Positions 34,261 through 46,665 of a DNA stretch of 64,000 nucleotides are shown here, piece by piece. The DNA is from Perognathus longimembris pacificus. Taxonomy: Eukaryota; Chordata; Mammalia; Rodentia; Heteromyidae. The notes under the pieces were generated by a model. That model worked only from the letters and a program-made list of their open reading frames with translations, had not been told where the DNA came from and did not search any database. How positions within the stretch are numbered: position 1 is the first letter of the stretch; the number at the start of each line of letters is the position of its first letter. The position numbers and the translations under genes are program-made. The stretch is from positions 4,018,234 to 4,082,233 of the forward strand of contig NC_063167.1 in assembly GCF_023159225.1 (NCBI RefSeq). The letters run 5' to 3'.

Positions 34261-34714
34261 AGACTGGTGTGCAGCGTTGCCAACCATTGTGTGGAACATG
34301 CACCTGTCACAGAGGGCACTACCTGCCCCCAGTGTCCCAGCTTTTGACTTAGACACCTGTGGATAGCTTATGGCAAGTGAGTGCCTGTAAAGTAGATTCA
34401 AGTTTGGGTGGGTAAAGGCTTCTTAACCTTTTTGGAAGAAAAGTAAAGAGCCACCTCATCCTTCACCCTTCCTTTATTGATTCTTTTGTTTTAGCTATTT
34501 TGGGTTGTGGAGACATAATAAAAGAGGTGGGGGAGGGAGAGAATATAATTTACCCGATTAGCTCTCTTGACTCTGATAAGCTGTCTTAGGTAGCTTTCAA
34601 GGAATGAGATGTCTCCCTCAGCTGTAGGTGGCCTCAGTTTCCTCTTATGTAGAGTAGGACTTCATTGCTGTCCCATGTTCTGAATATGTGTCACCTATCT
34701 TCCGGGTGCTTTCT

Positions 34715-34885
34715 ATGCCCTTTAATCAGCCCTTTTGTCTAGGAGGTGGGTAGTGGACTAACCCAGTTTCATGCACAAGAATGCTGATGCTCAGGTAGAT
34801 TAGATACACTGTCCCTGGCTTGTATCCTTAGTTAGTGTATCATAAAACTGGCACTTAAATCCAGCTGCTATTTAGCTCCTGACAC
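34715..34885 (-). mobile_element. MIR SINE
   Basis: Antisense MIR: tttaatcagcccttttgtct, gaatgctgatgctcaggtag, actggcacttaaatccagct. Confidence 0.6.
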
Positions 34886-35704
34886 CTTCTGCCTCGAGTT
34901 TATCTGCAAGCCTGGCAGAACCACACACATAAAGCAGCTCTGCCATTTTTCCTCAGCTATATGAACTTTTTTGACTCTTGGCCATCAGACCTTTTAACAT
35001 AATAGCACCCTAAATTAGTAAGGCCTCATGGAACAGTGTAGTGGCTCTGGCGGTCAGCCCGCGGCCATCATCGTCAGGAAGACTGTTACATATGCAGCAC
35101 TAGCACAGTCTCTCTAGCACTGGCTTCCTTGGTCTTAGCTGCATAGCTAGAGTCACTAGCACAGCTTTTTAAAAACTAGGAACACTGATGCCACCTGTGA
35201 CTAATCTTTTTGTTTAGCAGAGAACCAATAATCAAGACCTTCAGGAAGTAAACAAGAAAAGTAGTAATTTGTACACATAGATTTATGCCTTTGGAATATG
35301 GGCCAGAGCTATTCATCTTACAGTGGGCTGTGTTGTAAGTAAGATGGATCTCTGTGGGCCAGGTTAGTTGTTCACTCAACAGTAGCCAGGACCCTGCTGT
35401 CAGAGCCTCTGAATGAGAACTGGCCGTCAAGAACACCAGGCTTGAGCTTAGTTACAGGGTTCCTGAACAACAGGGTTGGCTTTTTTTTTTTTTTTTTTTT
35501 ACATTCTTTTTCACCTTTGTTCTTTCTCCCCTTTTATGCATCGATTTTTCCTTTCCCTTCTTCTGTTCTCCTCCTTCAGAGTTCTCTGATTTCCCCTTTT
35601 CTTTCTTTCATCCACCTGACAGGACTGTAAAGTACTTGAAATCCTCCAGGTGCACAGCCTGTGGCTTCAAATGGCTTTCTGTGCGCGCGCACATGCATGC
35701 TGGT

Positions 35705-35922
35705 GCAGGGGCTTCAACTCATGGCCTTGTGCTCTCCTTTAGCATTTTCCCTCAAACATAGTACTCTGCCGCTCCAGTTACACCTCTACTTCAATTTTTT
35801 GCTGGTTAATTATAGACAAGAGTCTCTTTGATTTGTCTGCCTGGGCTGGCTTTGGACTGTGATTCTCAGATCTCAGCCTCCTGAGTAGCTAGAATTCAGC
35901 CAGGAGCCACCGGTACCTTGTT
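35705..35922 (-). mobile_element. B1-dID-type SINE dimer
   Basis: Antisense right arm (ggggcttcaactcatggcc), linker ttttgctggttaattataga, B1-like arm gatctcagcctcctgagtag. A short GCGC run precedes it. Confidence 0.76.
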
Positions 35923-35949
35923 CAAATGGACTTCCTTAATTTGTATGAC

Positions 35950-36091
35950 AAATTGTTCAAGGGTAGCACTCTACCACTTGAGCTACAGTGCCACTTCTGG
36001 CTTTTTCTGTTTATACGGTACTGAGGAATTGAACCCAGGGCCTCATGCATGCTAGGCAAGCACTCTACCACTAAGCCACATTCCCAGCCTT
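35950..36091 (-). mobile_element. IDL-Geo SINE, tail end missing
   Basis: Antisense from ttgttcaagggtagcactct through cacttgagctacagtgcc and ggaattgaacccagggcct to ccacattcccagcc. About 60 bp of the right arm's 3' side is absent. Confidence 0.82.
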
Positions 36092-36881
36092 GTATTACTG
36101 TTTTTCAAAGGGGTTAGTGCTGAACATTGTTAGGTTTTATTTGATCATCTGTCCTAATTTGTTTTATCTTGATAATTTAGACAAATAGGTTTAGTCATAG
36201 AGTAGTGAAGGTGAGGTCCTAGAACAGTATTCAGATGTGCTAGAAGCTGCTTATGACAGATTTCTGTGGCATAGTTTTTGAATTGGAAGGTCCACCACCA
36301 TTTGCATCAGACCCTCGTTTTTGGTGATGATGAATCTGCTCCTGAGAGGGAAAGTTGGTTTGACTCAGCTGATGTTGCCTTCACTGTCACCATGTGAATC
36401 GTGTCAGAGAGGAGAATCAAGTCAAATTGGCAGCTCAGGGCTGCCTTTGCCTCCAGAAGTGTTGGCAGTTCTCCTGCTCCCCCCTTTCACAGGAGCGAAG
36501 GGTGGCAGGGTAGGGTGAGCCTGAGGCCTTCACAGTGTGGAGGCGGGAAACTCTGGGTGGTGCCCTTGGTGTCAGCCAGCCTCTGTAGGAGTCACTGACG
36601 ACGGCCTCTAGCTCTTCTGAGGCTTTAGGAGAGACTGAGAAACACATGGTGGAGTATGACACGGTATTTCTGTCATCCCTTAGTGAGACCTGCCCTAGCC
36701 AAAGAGGGAGTTGATAAAGAATGCAGTGTCAGTGGAGGCCGGAAGCCACAGAAGCAGCTCTTGTCTGTTGGGGTTGTGCTTGCTTCCCCTGGGGAAGCCA
36801 GGCTGTCTTGCTGTGTTGCTGGGCGACATACCCCAGCATTGTAGGATTTAGACTAGATTCTCTCTTTCCCCCTCTTTTGTC
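36092..36881. other. No gene recognised
   Basis: Unassigned; moderately GC-rich near 36400-36850, with several short overlapping frames and no domain. Confidence 0.4.
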
Positions 36882-37066
36882 TGTTGTGGGGCTTGAACTC
36901 CAGGCCTGGGCACTGTCCCTGAGCCACAGCCCCCCTTTGGTTTTTCTGGTGGTTAACTGGAGATAGGAATTTCACTGGCTTTCCTGCCCAGGCTGGTTTC
37001 AAACCAAGGTCCACAGATCTCAGCCTCCTGAGTAAGTAATTACAGGCATGAACGAACCATCAGGGT
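36882..37066 (-). mobile_element. B1-dID-type SINE with internal deletion
   Basis: Antisense: gtggggcttgaactccaggc, then directly gagccacagccccc (about 30 bp of the right arm missing), linker tggtggttaactggagat, B1-like arm. Confidence 0.78.
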
Positions 37067-38649
37067 CCAGGAGAACCTAAATGCTGTGATGAGGCTTGGT
37101 AGAGAAGGTTGAAAGTCTTGGCTCAAGTCTGACTCTAGGTCTCCCTTACCCACTCTAGTTCACCTTACACATGTGCATGTGCATAGTAGATACTCAGCAA
37201 ATGGAAACTCTTTTCATTTCTCATTAGCACAGGTAATTAAGGACAAGAGCTGATAGACTGCACGTATCTGTGCAGAGATATATCTGTAATTAAAGTTTTA
37301 ATTAAAGAAACACCAGACCAGCAGATGGTTCTTATCCTTGCATCCTGTAAACCAAACAGCCGTGACTTTTTGATCTTGCAAACAAGCAGAGCCAAGAGTC
37401 TCAGCTTTCATGGTGGTACCAAAAGGGAGAGGCAGCCTTATTAACTAGCCGTAGTCTAATTTTGGTAGCACTCTGCGTGATGACAGATCTGGAGATAATC
37501 ATTGCAGTTTGATATGGAAAGACAATACATCAAAGTTATGTCCCTATTGAAGCTTCTAAGCCCCAAGTCAAGGACATTGCCACAGCCCAGCTGGTAGATC
37601 ACAAGGCATGTGGTTTTGTGCTAGGTCACAAAAGCTGACAAAGTGTTATTTAGGATCATCAGCTAAACACAGTATTAAATTGGAGCACCATCATCCTGAT
37701 TTTTTCAGGTTTTGCCACTGGATAGCAGTGCAGAGTTGAGATGTCACCTAGGCCTGGCTGCCTCACGCCGGTCCTCTGCTATGTCGCATTGACTTTAATG
37801 GTCAATTAAGTGCAGAATTATTTGTTTTTTTAAGTTGTAGCAAGGGTTTATTTTAGTGTAATGGTTAAAGTAGGAGAAATGGAAAAAGAGAGAAACTTTC
37901 TCTGCTTCCCATTTAGGAAATGGGAGTGAAAGAAGTCCTTAAGTGCAGAAAGAAGGCAAACAAATACCCACGTAGGACCTTCCAGTGGCTGCTGGGCATC
38001 TATTCTTGTCACATGGCCATCAGAGAGAAGCCAGAGCTGGGCAGTGAAGTGGGCAGGCTGTGAAATGCCGCAGCTCACCTTCAGCTCCCAGGAGCAGCCA
38101 TTCCTTCACCCCGGTTTCCCACCCTGCCTCCTCCTCGATTACATAGCCAGGCACCGGGTTTTCAAACGTTCAGTGCAGGAAGGCAGTTCCACAACAGAAC
38201 TTGATGCTGGTTGACCTTCGTGTGCGCCTACTACTGACATCTCAGTTTGTTTTTTGTTTGATAGCACCAGTACTGAAGGTGTTCTTTTCATATTTCACAG
38301 TGAAATATTTTAGCTTAGGTTCAAAGCATAGTTTGTACTTTGCTGAACAGTGAGTATCTTCATTGTCCCCGTGTTGCTTTAAAGAAGGAAGCTGAGCTTC
38401 CGCTGGAAGGAGTCAGTGTTACACTGGAAAGTACCTAAGTACCTTCATTTTACAGACCTGCCATAAAAGAGCTGAGTCCAAACTTTTACAAAGCAAAACC
38501 CAGTCGTCTTGAGAGAAGTGAGTGTGTGGGCGTGAGGAGCCGTGCGTGCCACTCACGGGAGAGCGAGGCCCGTGTTTCAAAGGCAGATGGGAAGGCTTGG
38601 GCTATGTGGTGAGAGTTAGGGGTGGTTTTTTAAATTTTTGTTGTTGTTG
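37067..38649. other. No gene recognised
   Basis: Unassigned. No SINE or L1 seen. Confidence 0.4.
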
Positions 38650-38905
38650 TTGTTTTTTCCCCATGCTGGTGCTTAGGCAATGCACAAAGAGCCTGGGCGT
38701 TTCTCCTGAGCTTTTGTGCTCAAGACTAGCGCTCTACTACCACGTGGAGCCAAAGTGCCACTTCCCAGCTTTTTTGGTGGTTAATTGGAGAAAAGAGTCT
38801 GATAGACTTTGATGTCTGGGCTGGCTTTGAACCTTGAACCTCAGATCTTAGCCTCCTGAGTAGCAGCAGTAGCTAGGTTTACGGGTGTGAGCCAGCAGCG
38901 CCCAC
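38650..38905 (-). mobile_element. B1-dID-type SINE dimer
   Basis: Antisense right arm with small insertions (ctctactaccacgtggagcc), linker ttttggtggttaattggaga, B1-like arm with gagtagcagcagtagctagg (a short internal expansion). Confidence 0.78.
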
Positions 38906-39489
38906 AGATGTTCTTTAGTTGTAGAAATCAAGTAACCTGCTTTGACTAAATAGTCCTGAGTGCTTACAACCAGAAAACATAAGGTTTATGCAGACTTGTA
39001 CTGGTAGGTACTAATTGACATTTCACTTGTGGAAATTTGAACCCATGAAATGATTTCCTTTCTAATTTGGTTCAAGACTTTACCATGTAACCTTTGAATA
39101 CACTAATAGGTTTTAGGAGTTTCTTCTTTATGCCGTTGAATAGTTGCTGCAAGTTGAATAGTGATGGCAGCAAGGTGGTGGTTGCCTTTAAGGCAGGATG
39201 GGGATCTGTTTCTCCAGAGAGGAGAAAACCACGTGAAAGTACTCCTTTGTCTCTATGTCTTTTGCTTTAGTTATTTTCAGGTAAGAGTTTTGTGCTTTTC
39301 TGCCCAGACTAGCCTCGGACTGCAGCTGTTACAGTGATGGGAGACAGTGGGTTGTCCTGTCCACTCCACAGTGACTTAATTTCAGATAAGACGCCATCCC
39401 CAGTATCTGAAATAAAGCAGCAAACCAAACAAAGCCATTTGTCCCCAAAACTTTACCTTCTGATTAAAGGGACGGTGAACAAAAGCGAG

Positions 39490-39650
39490 CACTTACATGC
39501 GCCACTTAAATCTATTAACGGGTATACTCGAGCCACTGAGAAGTAGGCGCTATTTTTCTCATTCCCCAGGTAAGGAAACTGAGGTACAGAGAAGTCAACT
39601 TGCTCTGTGTCACATGGTGAGCAGTGGTGCCATTGATATCCAAGCCACCT
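39490..39650 (-). mobile_element. MIR SINE
   Basis: Antisense MIR core: ccccaggtaaggaaactgag, tacagagaagtcaacttgct, gtcacatggtgagcagtgg. Confidence 0.75.
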
Positions 39651-40049
39651 GGTTGTTAGATTGAGGTTTCATGTTCTTAGACGCTGCTTGCTTTTCCGTT
39701 AAATATTGCCAAATCTGCTCATTTCTAAATTGTCTGGGATAATGGATGGGATGAAGAGCAGAGAAGCCAGGAGCACTGTGGAGATAGCCTGTGTTCATGT
39801 GCATGGTGTTTTACTCGGTGTGACTTGAGTCTCCACAAGGTGAAGAGCCTGGCCTAGAGAACCACATAGGTACCTGGAAAGAATATTCCAGCTAGAGGGG
39901 ACAGCAAGAGGAAAGGATCTGCAGTATCTGTAGGCTTGGCAATGGTGAAAGAGAAGTCAGAGAGACAGGTAGGCACCTAGAGTTGCTGCCTAGATTGTCA
40001 AGTGGGGAGATGCCAGGAACAGTGTCCCGAGGGTCCTTGCAGGACATGG

Positions 40050-40147
40050 TAGCCCTTATTTGGCCTCACAGTGTAGCCCAGGCTGGTCTTGAGCTCCTGA
40101 TCCTCCTGTCCCAGCCTCCTGAGTGCTAGGGACTGCAGGTGCATGTG
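40050..40147 (-). mobile_element. B1-like SINE monomer
   Basis: Antisense B1: cctcacagtgtagcccaggc, tggtcttgagctcctgatcc, gagtgctagggactgcaggt. Confidence 0.75.
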
Positions 40148-40244
40148 GCTACAGTGTAGACCTTTGATTTTACCGAGGTTCTTGGAAGCCATCCAAGAGG
40201 TTTTGAACAGGAAAAAGACATGGTCACTTTGAATGTAGAGCAGG

Positions 40245-40395
40245 GTCTACATACAGCAGCCGGCTGCCACTTGGCACAGCCAGCAAACTAAACATGCCAC
40301 TAAATGGTTAGCATAGAAAAGGGTGATGATATCTCATATCATAAGAATTATCTGAAATTCAAATTTCAGGGTTTGTTTCAGCTCGTTTTGTTGGA
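40245..40395. mobile_element. Possible hAT-type DNA transposon fragment
   Basis: The text ccagcaaactaaacatgcc ... gaaattcaaatttcagggt resembles a common old hAT non-autonomous element. Tentative. Confidence 0.3.
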
Positions 40396-40679
40396 GCAGA
40401 GGCTCCCTTGTTCATTGGTGTGCTGACGGAGGCTGCTTTCCAGGTACCAGAGCCGAGCGGAGCTGTGTGGCTGAGGCCCCGCGCCCCCCTCCCTCCCCCG
40501 CCTGCCTGGCCTCCATGTAGCTCATGACCAGTGCCTCTGGCGTGCTCTGGCGTGGTATGGAAAGTGGCTGCACTCTGGCTTGGGGGACATAGTGTTAGAG
40601 GGGCCTGGTGAGGAGACTGACTCAGGAGCTGAGGGCCATGTGACCCAGCACAGTCACAAGGTTGAGATGCAGGGTTCCT

Positions 40680-41130
40680 TTGTTCCTTGTTTCGGAGTTT
40701 GAACTCAAGGCCTCATGCTTGCTTGGACTGACTCTCTCCTGTCTGAATCAGGTCACCAGTCTTGCTTTTTGGTGGTTGTGCGTGTGCACAACCAGAACTA
40801 GGGCTTGAACTCAAGAGTTCTGTGCTCTTGCTTTTAACTTTTTCCATTCAAGGCTGGTGCTCTACCACTTGAGTCACACTTCTACTTCCAGTGTTTTGCT
40901 AGCTAAGAATCATATGGAGTTTGGGCATAAGAATCATATGGAGTTTGCTGCCTGGATTGACTTGAAGCCATGATCCTCTGATCTCAGCCTCCTGAGTAGC
41001 TAGGATTACAGGCATGAACCACCAGTGCCTGGCTTTGGTGGTTATTTTGGAGATGGTCTCTTGTTGATTTTTCTTTGCTGGCTGGTCTTGAACCCTAGGA
41101 TTACAGGTGTGAGCTGCTGGTGCCTGCTAG
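40680..41130 (-). mobile_element. Nested B1-dID-type SINEs
   Basis: Inner antisense dimer at about 40788-41033 (right arm, tgttttgctagctaag linker, B1-like arm ending taggattacaggcatgaac). It is flanked by TTTGGTGGTT copies (near 40769 and 41034) belonging to an outer decayed SINE at 40680-40787 and 41034-41130. The inner copy has a 24-bp tandem duplication in its B1-like arm. Confidence 0.7.
40905..40949. repeat. 24-bp tandem duplication inside a SINE
   Basis: AAGAATCATATGGAGTTTG occurs at 40905 and again at 40929, separated by ggcat. Confidence 0.9.
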
Positions 41131-42373
41131 CAGAGCGTGTTTTGAAGCAAGAGCTGACAAATGGTATTTACATGAGAAGATTGAGGGTTTGGTGTTGACA
41201 GTAGGTACAAAGTAATTAAAAAAAGTGTAACTTCCCATTTTTGGAATTGAGAAAATTGTGGGGGCCACAGGTTGGGAAGAAGGGTGAGAAGATTACCAAA
41301 GTTGTTTTTTGGACATACTGGTTTTTAAGATGCCAAATGGAGTTGGATTGGCAGACATGAATGTGCCTTCGAGCAGAGACCTAGGCTGCAGGTAGACAGT
41401 GGAGTGTTTTCTGTTTGTACATGAGACTGAAGGAAATCCTTCAGAGAGTACATGTGAACACAGAGACTTGAGGCTCACTAATAAGGGGGGAAGAGAGTGG
41501 AGGAAGCAGAGGGGAGTGAGCATGAGCAACCAGAGATGGCGGGGCACTGTGTTCTGGAAGCAGAGCATGGTCGTCTGCCAGGGGCTGCTGCCGGGCTGAG
41601 GATTCACTGCAGACTGGGGCTGCTGGGAACCGGTAAGAGCTGTAGGGGCGAAGTGGTGAGGACAAAGCCCCAGTGCCTGGTGGATCGATCCGTGGAGACG
41701 GGAGGACAGGAAGCCGAGCTGGTGTTCCGGAGTTGTGTTTTCTGTAACGAGGCTCAGGCCAGGGGAGGACAAGATAGGATTTTGCCGGGTAAGTTCAGTG
41801 CAGAGAGAGCTGAGCACCGTGTAGAGAAGCAGGAATGCAATCCACACCACACAGGAGCAAGACAGACAGGGGGAGGGGAGGCTGTGGCATTGGTTGGTGC
41901 AGTCAGAGTGGGGCTTGAACTTGCTCTAGGCCTAGGGCAGGATGGCCCACTAGGAACGTCAAGGGAGCCTTGTGAAATGAATTTTGGTGATACATTTTAC
42001 TGTGTTTAACTTAATATATAAAATACGCAGACATAATTAGTATGGCATGATTGAGATATGTTGTGTTTTTTGGTACACTTTTTGAAATGGGTGTGTTTTG
42101 CACTTCTGGCACATCTTACTCCAAACTAGGCACATTGCAGATTTCCAGCAGCTACATGGAGCTGGTGGCCACCACGCAAGACAACACAAATCTCCATCTC
42201 CATGGAAGTTACTGGAAGGATGGGCTTGGAACAGAGAGGCTGCTTGCAAGACAAGGGGTGTGGCCAGGTGCTCCAGTGGCTTCGGCTCCAACCGCAAGCC
42301 CTTGGGGTCAGCCTCACATGTGTGGGATCCCAGGGCTGCTCTCGCCTCATTTTGAGTCTGAGTGTTACTTCTT

Positions 42374-42578
42374 TTTTTTTTTTTTTTGGCCAGTCCTGGG
42401 CCTTGGACTCAGGGCCTGAGCACTGTCCCTGGCTTCTTCCCACTCAAGGCTAGCACTCTGCCACTTGAGCCACAGCGCCGCTTCTGGCCGTTTTCTGTAT
42501 ATGTGGTGCTGGGGAATCGAACCTAGGGCCTCGTGTATCCGAGGCAGGCACTCTTGCCACTAGGCTATCTCCCCAGCC
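42374..42578 (-). mobile_element. Young IDL-Geo SINE with 16-bp target duplication
   Basis: Antisense dimer flanked by CTGAGTGTTACTTCTT at 42358-42373 and 42579-42594. Young marks: cctagggcctcgtgtatccg, cccactcaagg. Confidence 0.95.
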
Positions 42579-42594
42579 CTGAGTGTTACTTCTT

Positions 42595-44649
42595 GGAATC
42601 GAGTTTGGGGAAGGAGTTCTGGTCACAGTAGGATATGAGAAACACAGGCTTTCATTTTGACAGGGTCTTTCCTAAATAGCAATTTCCGCTGATTTTTGCT
42701 TTTATCCAGACCTTTTATCGAGTCACTGGTGAGGAGGTGTCCATGTGTATAGCTCCTTACAGCAAACATCTGTATCCAGGAAAAATACCCTTTAAAGATT
42801 CCTGCCTTTATTTTGACATATCTTTAGATGCTTGATCTTTATTTTGGCATTATCCTCAAATCCCCCAAGTTCTGTTAGTGATACTTAGCCCAGCAATCCT
42901 AGGAGCATTTGGCTCCATGTCAAAGAGACATTTCTGGGCCTCAGGGCACAATGCAGGCAGCAGCATAGCAGCCTTTCCAACAGGACCCAAGTGGGCATCC
43001 AGTACCAGGCAGCTTAGCTGCTACCCCTGTGCACACATGCCTACTACTTGCATGTACACATGTATTGGCTTGAGATCCACACGGAGTGAGTCTGTGCACA
43101 TTAATGAAAATTGTGATGTCAGAAGCGGATTTTGTAGCCTCTTACAGGTTAGAGAACAGCAAGATAATTTGAGGGAGTCAACAAGAGCACCTTTTCAGCC
43201 CAGAGGGAAAGGTGACTGGCATAACCCATTTCCATACCTTTACAAGTTGACTTTAGGTTCTCAGCTTGTTTCCAGCAGTGTTAAGGTAAATCAAAGATCT
43301 AGTGAGCCCAGAGCCTTAGGAACAGCTCATTTTGAGCCATGTGCGTGGGTACCTTTGTCCTCAGATGACTTTCATGTTGGAGCAATGACCTGTTGGTTTC
43401 GACTCAGTGAATGGCAGGGAAGGAGTGGTCGGTCCATGGCTGTCGTGCCCAGGCCTCAGTCTTCAGAGCATTAGGAGAACCTGTAGTATTCTCCTTGTAC
43501 TGTTGTGTTTGCATGAAAGAAAGTTCAGGAATAGACATAAGCATTCTTAAACTCCTTTAACTCTAGTTGAATATTTCCATCTGATGAAATATATGAATAC
43601 CAAGAACTAGAAAAGTAAACAAGCAATGAGAAGAACATTCATAGCCCTGCCCCAGTTCATTTTGAGGTTTTTCTCCCCACTAAGTTACCCTTTTGATGAA
43701 AAATGTACTGGAATGCATCTCAGCAGACGAAAAGCTATTTTATGATGCCACCGACAAATTATAACATTGTAGAAGAGAGCAAAATCACTCAATTGGCGTG
43801 CATGAAATTATAGTTTCTTTGAAATTTGAAGGCCAGTTTGTCTAGAAGACTAGAAAGTAAGAATTTTAATTTTTTTTCATTGTTTTAAATTTAGACCATG
43901 ACCACTAAAATACTTAAAACATTTAGACATGCAAAATGCACGCTTTTTGTTTGTTTGTTTGACAAGTTTATTGGCTGAACTTAACAGTGCTTCCTTAAGT
44001 TTCTGCAGAATTTACAGGCACCTCAGCAGGAGATGCAAACACCTGTCCCAGAAACACTGCCACTGCCCAGCGATGTGGGCTTGGTCCATAAGCTTTGCGC
44101 TAACTGCATTCACGGCTGTGCAAGGTTTTGGGGATGTGAGTCCACTTACAGACGCTGACATTTTCACAGAGACTCCCACTTTGACCTCTTAGAAGGCGCG
44201 GCTTCTCTGTGTCTCGCTGATGCATTCCTGTATGACATTTGGAAACTTGCAGCCTGCATGACCACAGCCAAAGCAGCTGTGCTCCTTCCCGCCCTAGAGT
44301 GCAGCGCTTCCTCACGCATGGCAGCGGAGGCCCTTCTGCAGGGGACATCTGGACTTGATTCTGTCATAAAGTCTTCATTAACCGGAAACTCCCACTCTCG
44401 ATATAGATGCAAATGGAAGTAGAGAGAGCCAAGCTCCACAGCCATCCCCCGGTCCGTTCCGGCATGTCCTCACCGGGTCGCACCTCCCCTGCCTCTTCCC
44501 ACCTCCCCACACATTTCTGTCCCTCCCCACTCCTGCCTGACCTAGCGCACAGACCACAGGCCAGCCGCTTCTCACACACCTTTCCTTAGGCGCCCTAGCC
44601 CCGCCTGTCCTTCAGTTCTCCCTTCCTCCCTCTGTGAGGGCCCTGCACA
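42595..44649. other. No gene recognised
   Basis: SINE-free. Holds a 198-codon open frame (42878-43474, + strand) with no known domain, no strong coding bias and no obvious splice context, so it is not called. Confidence 0.4.
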
Positions 44650-44659
44650 GTGTACTGTC

Positions 44660-44790
44660 ATGCTGTGTTTGTTGTTGTCTTTAACCCCACTACCTTGGGA
44701 GCTCTTAGGGCAGGTGCCGGGCCTCCCTGCTCTGTCCCCAGAGCTCAGCTCAGCATCTGCATTGGGTTGTGATGAATGAGTCAGGTTGAA
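44660..44790 (+). mobile_element. L2 3' end
   Basis: L2-type text: gggagctcttagggcaggtg ... ctgtccccagagctcagctc ... gtgatgaatgagtcagg. Confidence 0.5.
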
Positions 44791-44799
44791 TGGGTGGGG

Positions 44800-46510
44800 G
44801 AAGTACTGGTGGGTAATGTACCTCCAAGCCAAAGCAAACTTAACAACTGTGTTAGATAAAGAGAAAAAAATAAATACTGTTTTTGTTTATGCAGGTCTTA
44901 AATTTTGGTAGCAGAAATCACATGTGCAGAGAGCAGTGGAAAAACAAGTCAGAAGCTGCTGTTTGATTCCAGAGATGGTCACATTTTATGTAAAAAAAAA
45001 TGCAGTTTACATTTCATCACCTTGAAATCTTCCATTTATTGTTCTGATATCCTATGTTACTAATTTAGTGGAATAACTTCTAGGGAAATAGGTCACAAAT
45101 ACAGTGAGCACTTTCACTGTGAAATGCCCACAGCAGTTTTCTTTTCACAACATGATCTTTTGGTCATGTATTCTAGGCCTGTGAAGGTGCCTGACCTCTG
45201 AGTACTGAGCAGCACGGGCCTTTTTACTCACCTTGATCCCACAGAATTAAAGTTAGGCTTATATCCTCCTAAGTCGAAGGTTGCCTCAGCTCAGGTCCAG
45301 GTCCACAGATGAGCCTGTGCCCACCTCCCTGTGTTCCAGCTTGCTCTGATAGCCTCGTAAGCCCTGAAGTGCCTCCCTCGGTTCTGCCCTACTGTAGTCC
45401 TTGAGAAAGCTTGACGAGCGAGCACACTTGAGAGGCTTTGCTTCTGCATCCTGGCTTTGGCAGTTTCAAGGCCACTGTGCATGCCACCTGTCAAGATCTT
45501 CTATTAATTAGGAAATAGCCACTTATTCTTGTGGCCTCCAGTATCTCTTTGAAGTGCTTTATTTTCCTAACCCGTGACACTGGCCTAGGAGGCACAGGTA
45601 GAAGTCCATCTTCTTAGTGCGGTGCCTCGTACATGCGCTCCAGGGGCATTGTGTTCTGCTATATCAATATGTACTTAGACGAGTTAATCTGAATTAGAGA
45701 GCTGATTGTACATAATGACTCCCCTGGGACTCTATGTTAGAAAAAAAACAAAACAAAAACTGAAGTTGTTTGCTGAATATGCATAGTCAGTAAAAAAGAA
45801 TTCCTTTAAAATTGGTGTTAATTGAATCTGGACTTAGATCATCTTTGAACCTTTAATTTTTAATTTGATTCCTTAAAACAGTTTTGTGGCCTCTTAACGA
45901 TACAACCTACAGCCTACTGGGAGTGATACTGTAGTCGCGGCGTAAGGGCATCTGTACAGTAATACCGAGTAAGTCAGACGTGCGGGCACCCACGTGTGGG
46001 GGATGTTGTGGGGTCGTATACACATGTCATATATGTACCTGTGTGTTTAAATATACTCAGATGTCTTCTCTCTCCCTCTGGAAATGGGGCAAATTTTCTT
46101 CAGTTAAAACAGAAATAGAAGCGATGGTCTTGACCCATTTTACACCTGTTTATTTCAGGCTCTCAGCACACACTTGTTCATGGGCGCAGCGAGAAGAGGG
46201 ACCCACAGAGCGGAAGCCGTGAGGGCCGGCACATTGGCATGAAGCTGGCAGAACTCGTAGAGAGAGCTTTACCATTCTGCCAGCTCCGTAGCTGGCTCCA
46301 AGACAGTTCCATTAGTGAATTCATTGTATTCAAAACCCCAGTGTTACTAAAAATGAAGTAGACTAAAGTGACCTATTCTTGCTTCATCCAGAGTGATTGT
46401 GAAGGAGCTCAGCTGCCTGGTGTAGCTGTGGAGAACAGGCTTCACAACCCCGTGCCTGGTCCCAGAGGCCTCTGGGACCGTGATTTCCCCCTGGCTCTTT
46501 TCATGCACTG
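44800..46510. other. No gene recognised
   Basis: Unassigned, SINE-free. Confidence 0.4.
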
Positions 46511-46529
46511 TTTACCTCCATGACGACCT

Positions 46530-46665
46530 GTCTGTGTCGCTGACTGTCTCCCTTGAGAATGGAAGCTCTACGAGAGCAGGGTCTCCGTCTTGTCCCCTCT
46601 GCTCAGCACACAGGGCAGCAGTGCCTGGCACCGTGGAGTCTCAATAAATGCTGTTGAATGAACTG
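46530..46665 (+). mobile_element. L2 3' end
   Basis: Clear L2 terminus: ggaagctctacgagagcagg, gctcagcacacagggcagca, gtgcctggcaccgtg, tctcaataaatgctgttgaa. Confidence 0.78.

Larger units (their letters stand above)
28386..35704. other. SINE-free interval, possible regulatory block
   Basis: 7.3 kb with none of the ID-like or B1-like SINEs that occur about once per 1.2 kb elsewhere in the window; only two old MIR copies (34115, 34715) were found. The DNA is AT-rich, without simple repeats of note and without a coding frame I would defend. Homeodomain-type TAAT/ATTA cores are frequent, as expected of AT-rich DNA. No gene was recognised. The pattern fits an interval with distributed regulatory elements, but this is inference. 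Confidence 0.45.
39840..41960 (-). mobile_element. Old LINE2-like family, broken by later SINEs
   Basis: Patches recall the same ancient family as 8035-8800: ggggacagcaagaggaaagg, gaacaggaaaaagacatggt (39840-40240), and ttggacatactggtttttaa, gatgccaaatggagttgg (41300-41350). Interrupted by a B1-like SINE (40050), possible hAT sequence (40245-40395) and SINEs (40680-41130). The 185-codon minus-strand frame at 41293-41850 lies in this old repeat. Confidence 0.4.

Noticed and set aside
41293..41850. 185-codon minus-strand frame with a hydrophobic start
   Set aside because: It falls in old LINE2-like repeat sequence and has no domain; the apparent signal peptide is incidental.
42878..43474. 198-codon open frame on the + strand
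   Set aside because: No recognisable domain, signal or codon bias. Frames of this size occur by chance in 64 kb of moderately GC-rich DNA.
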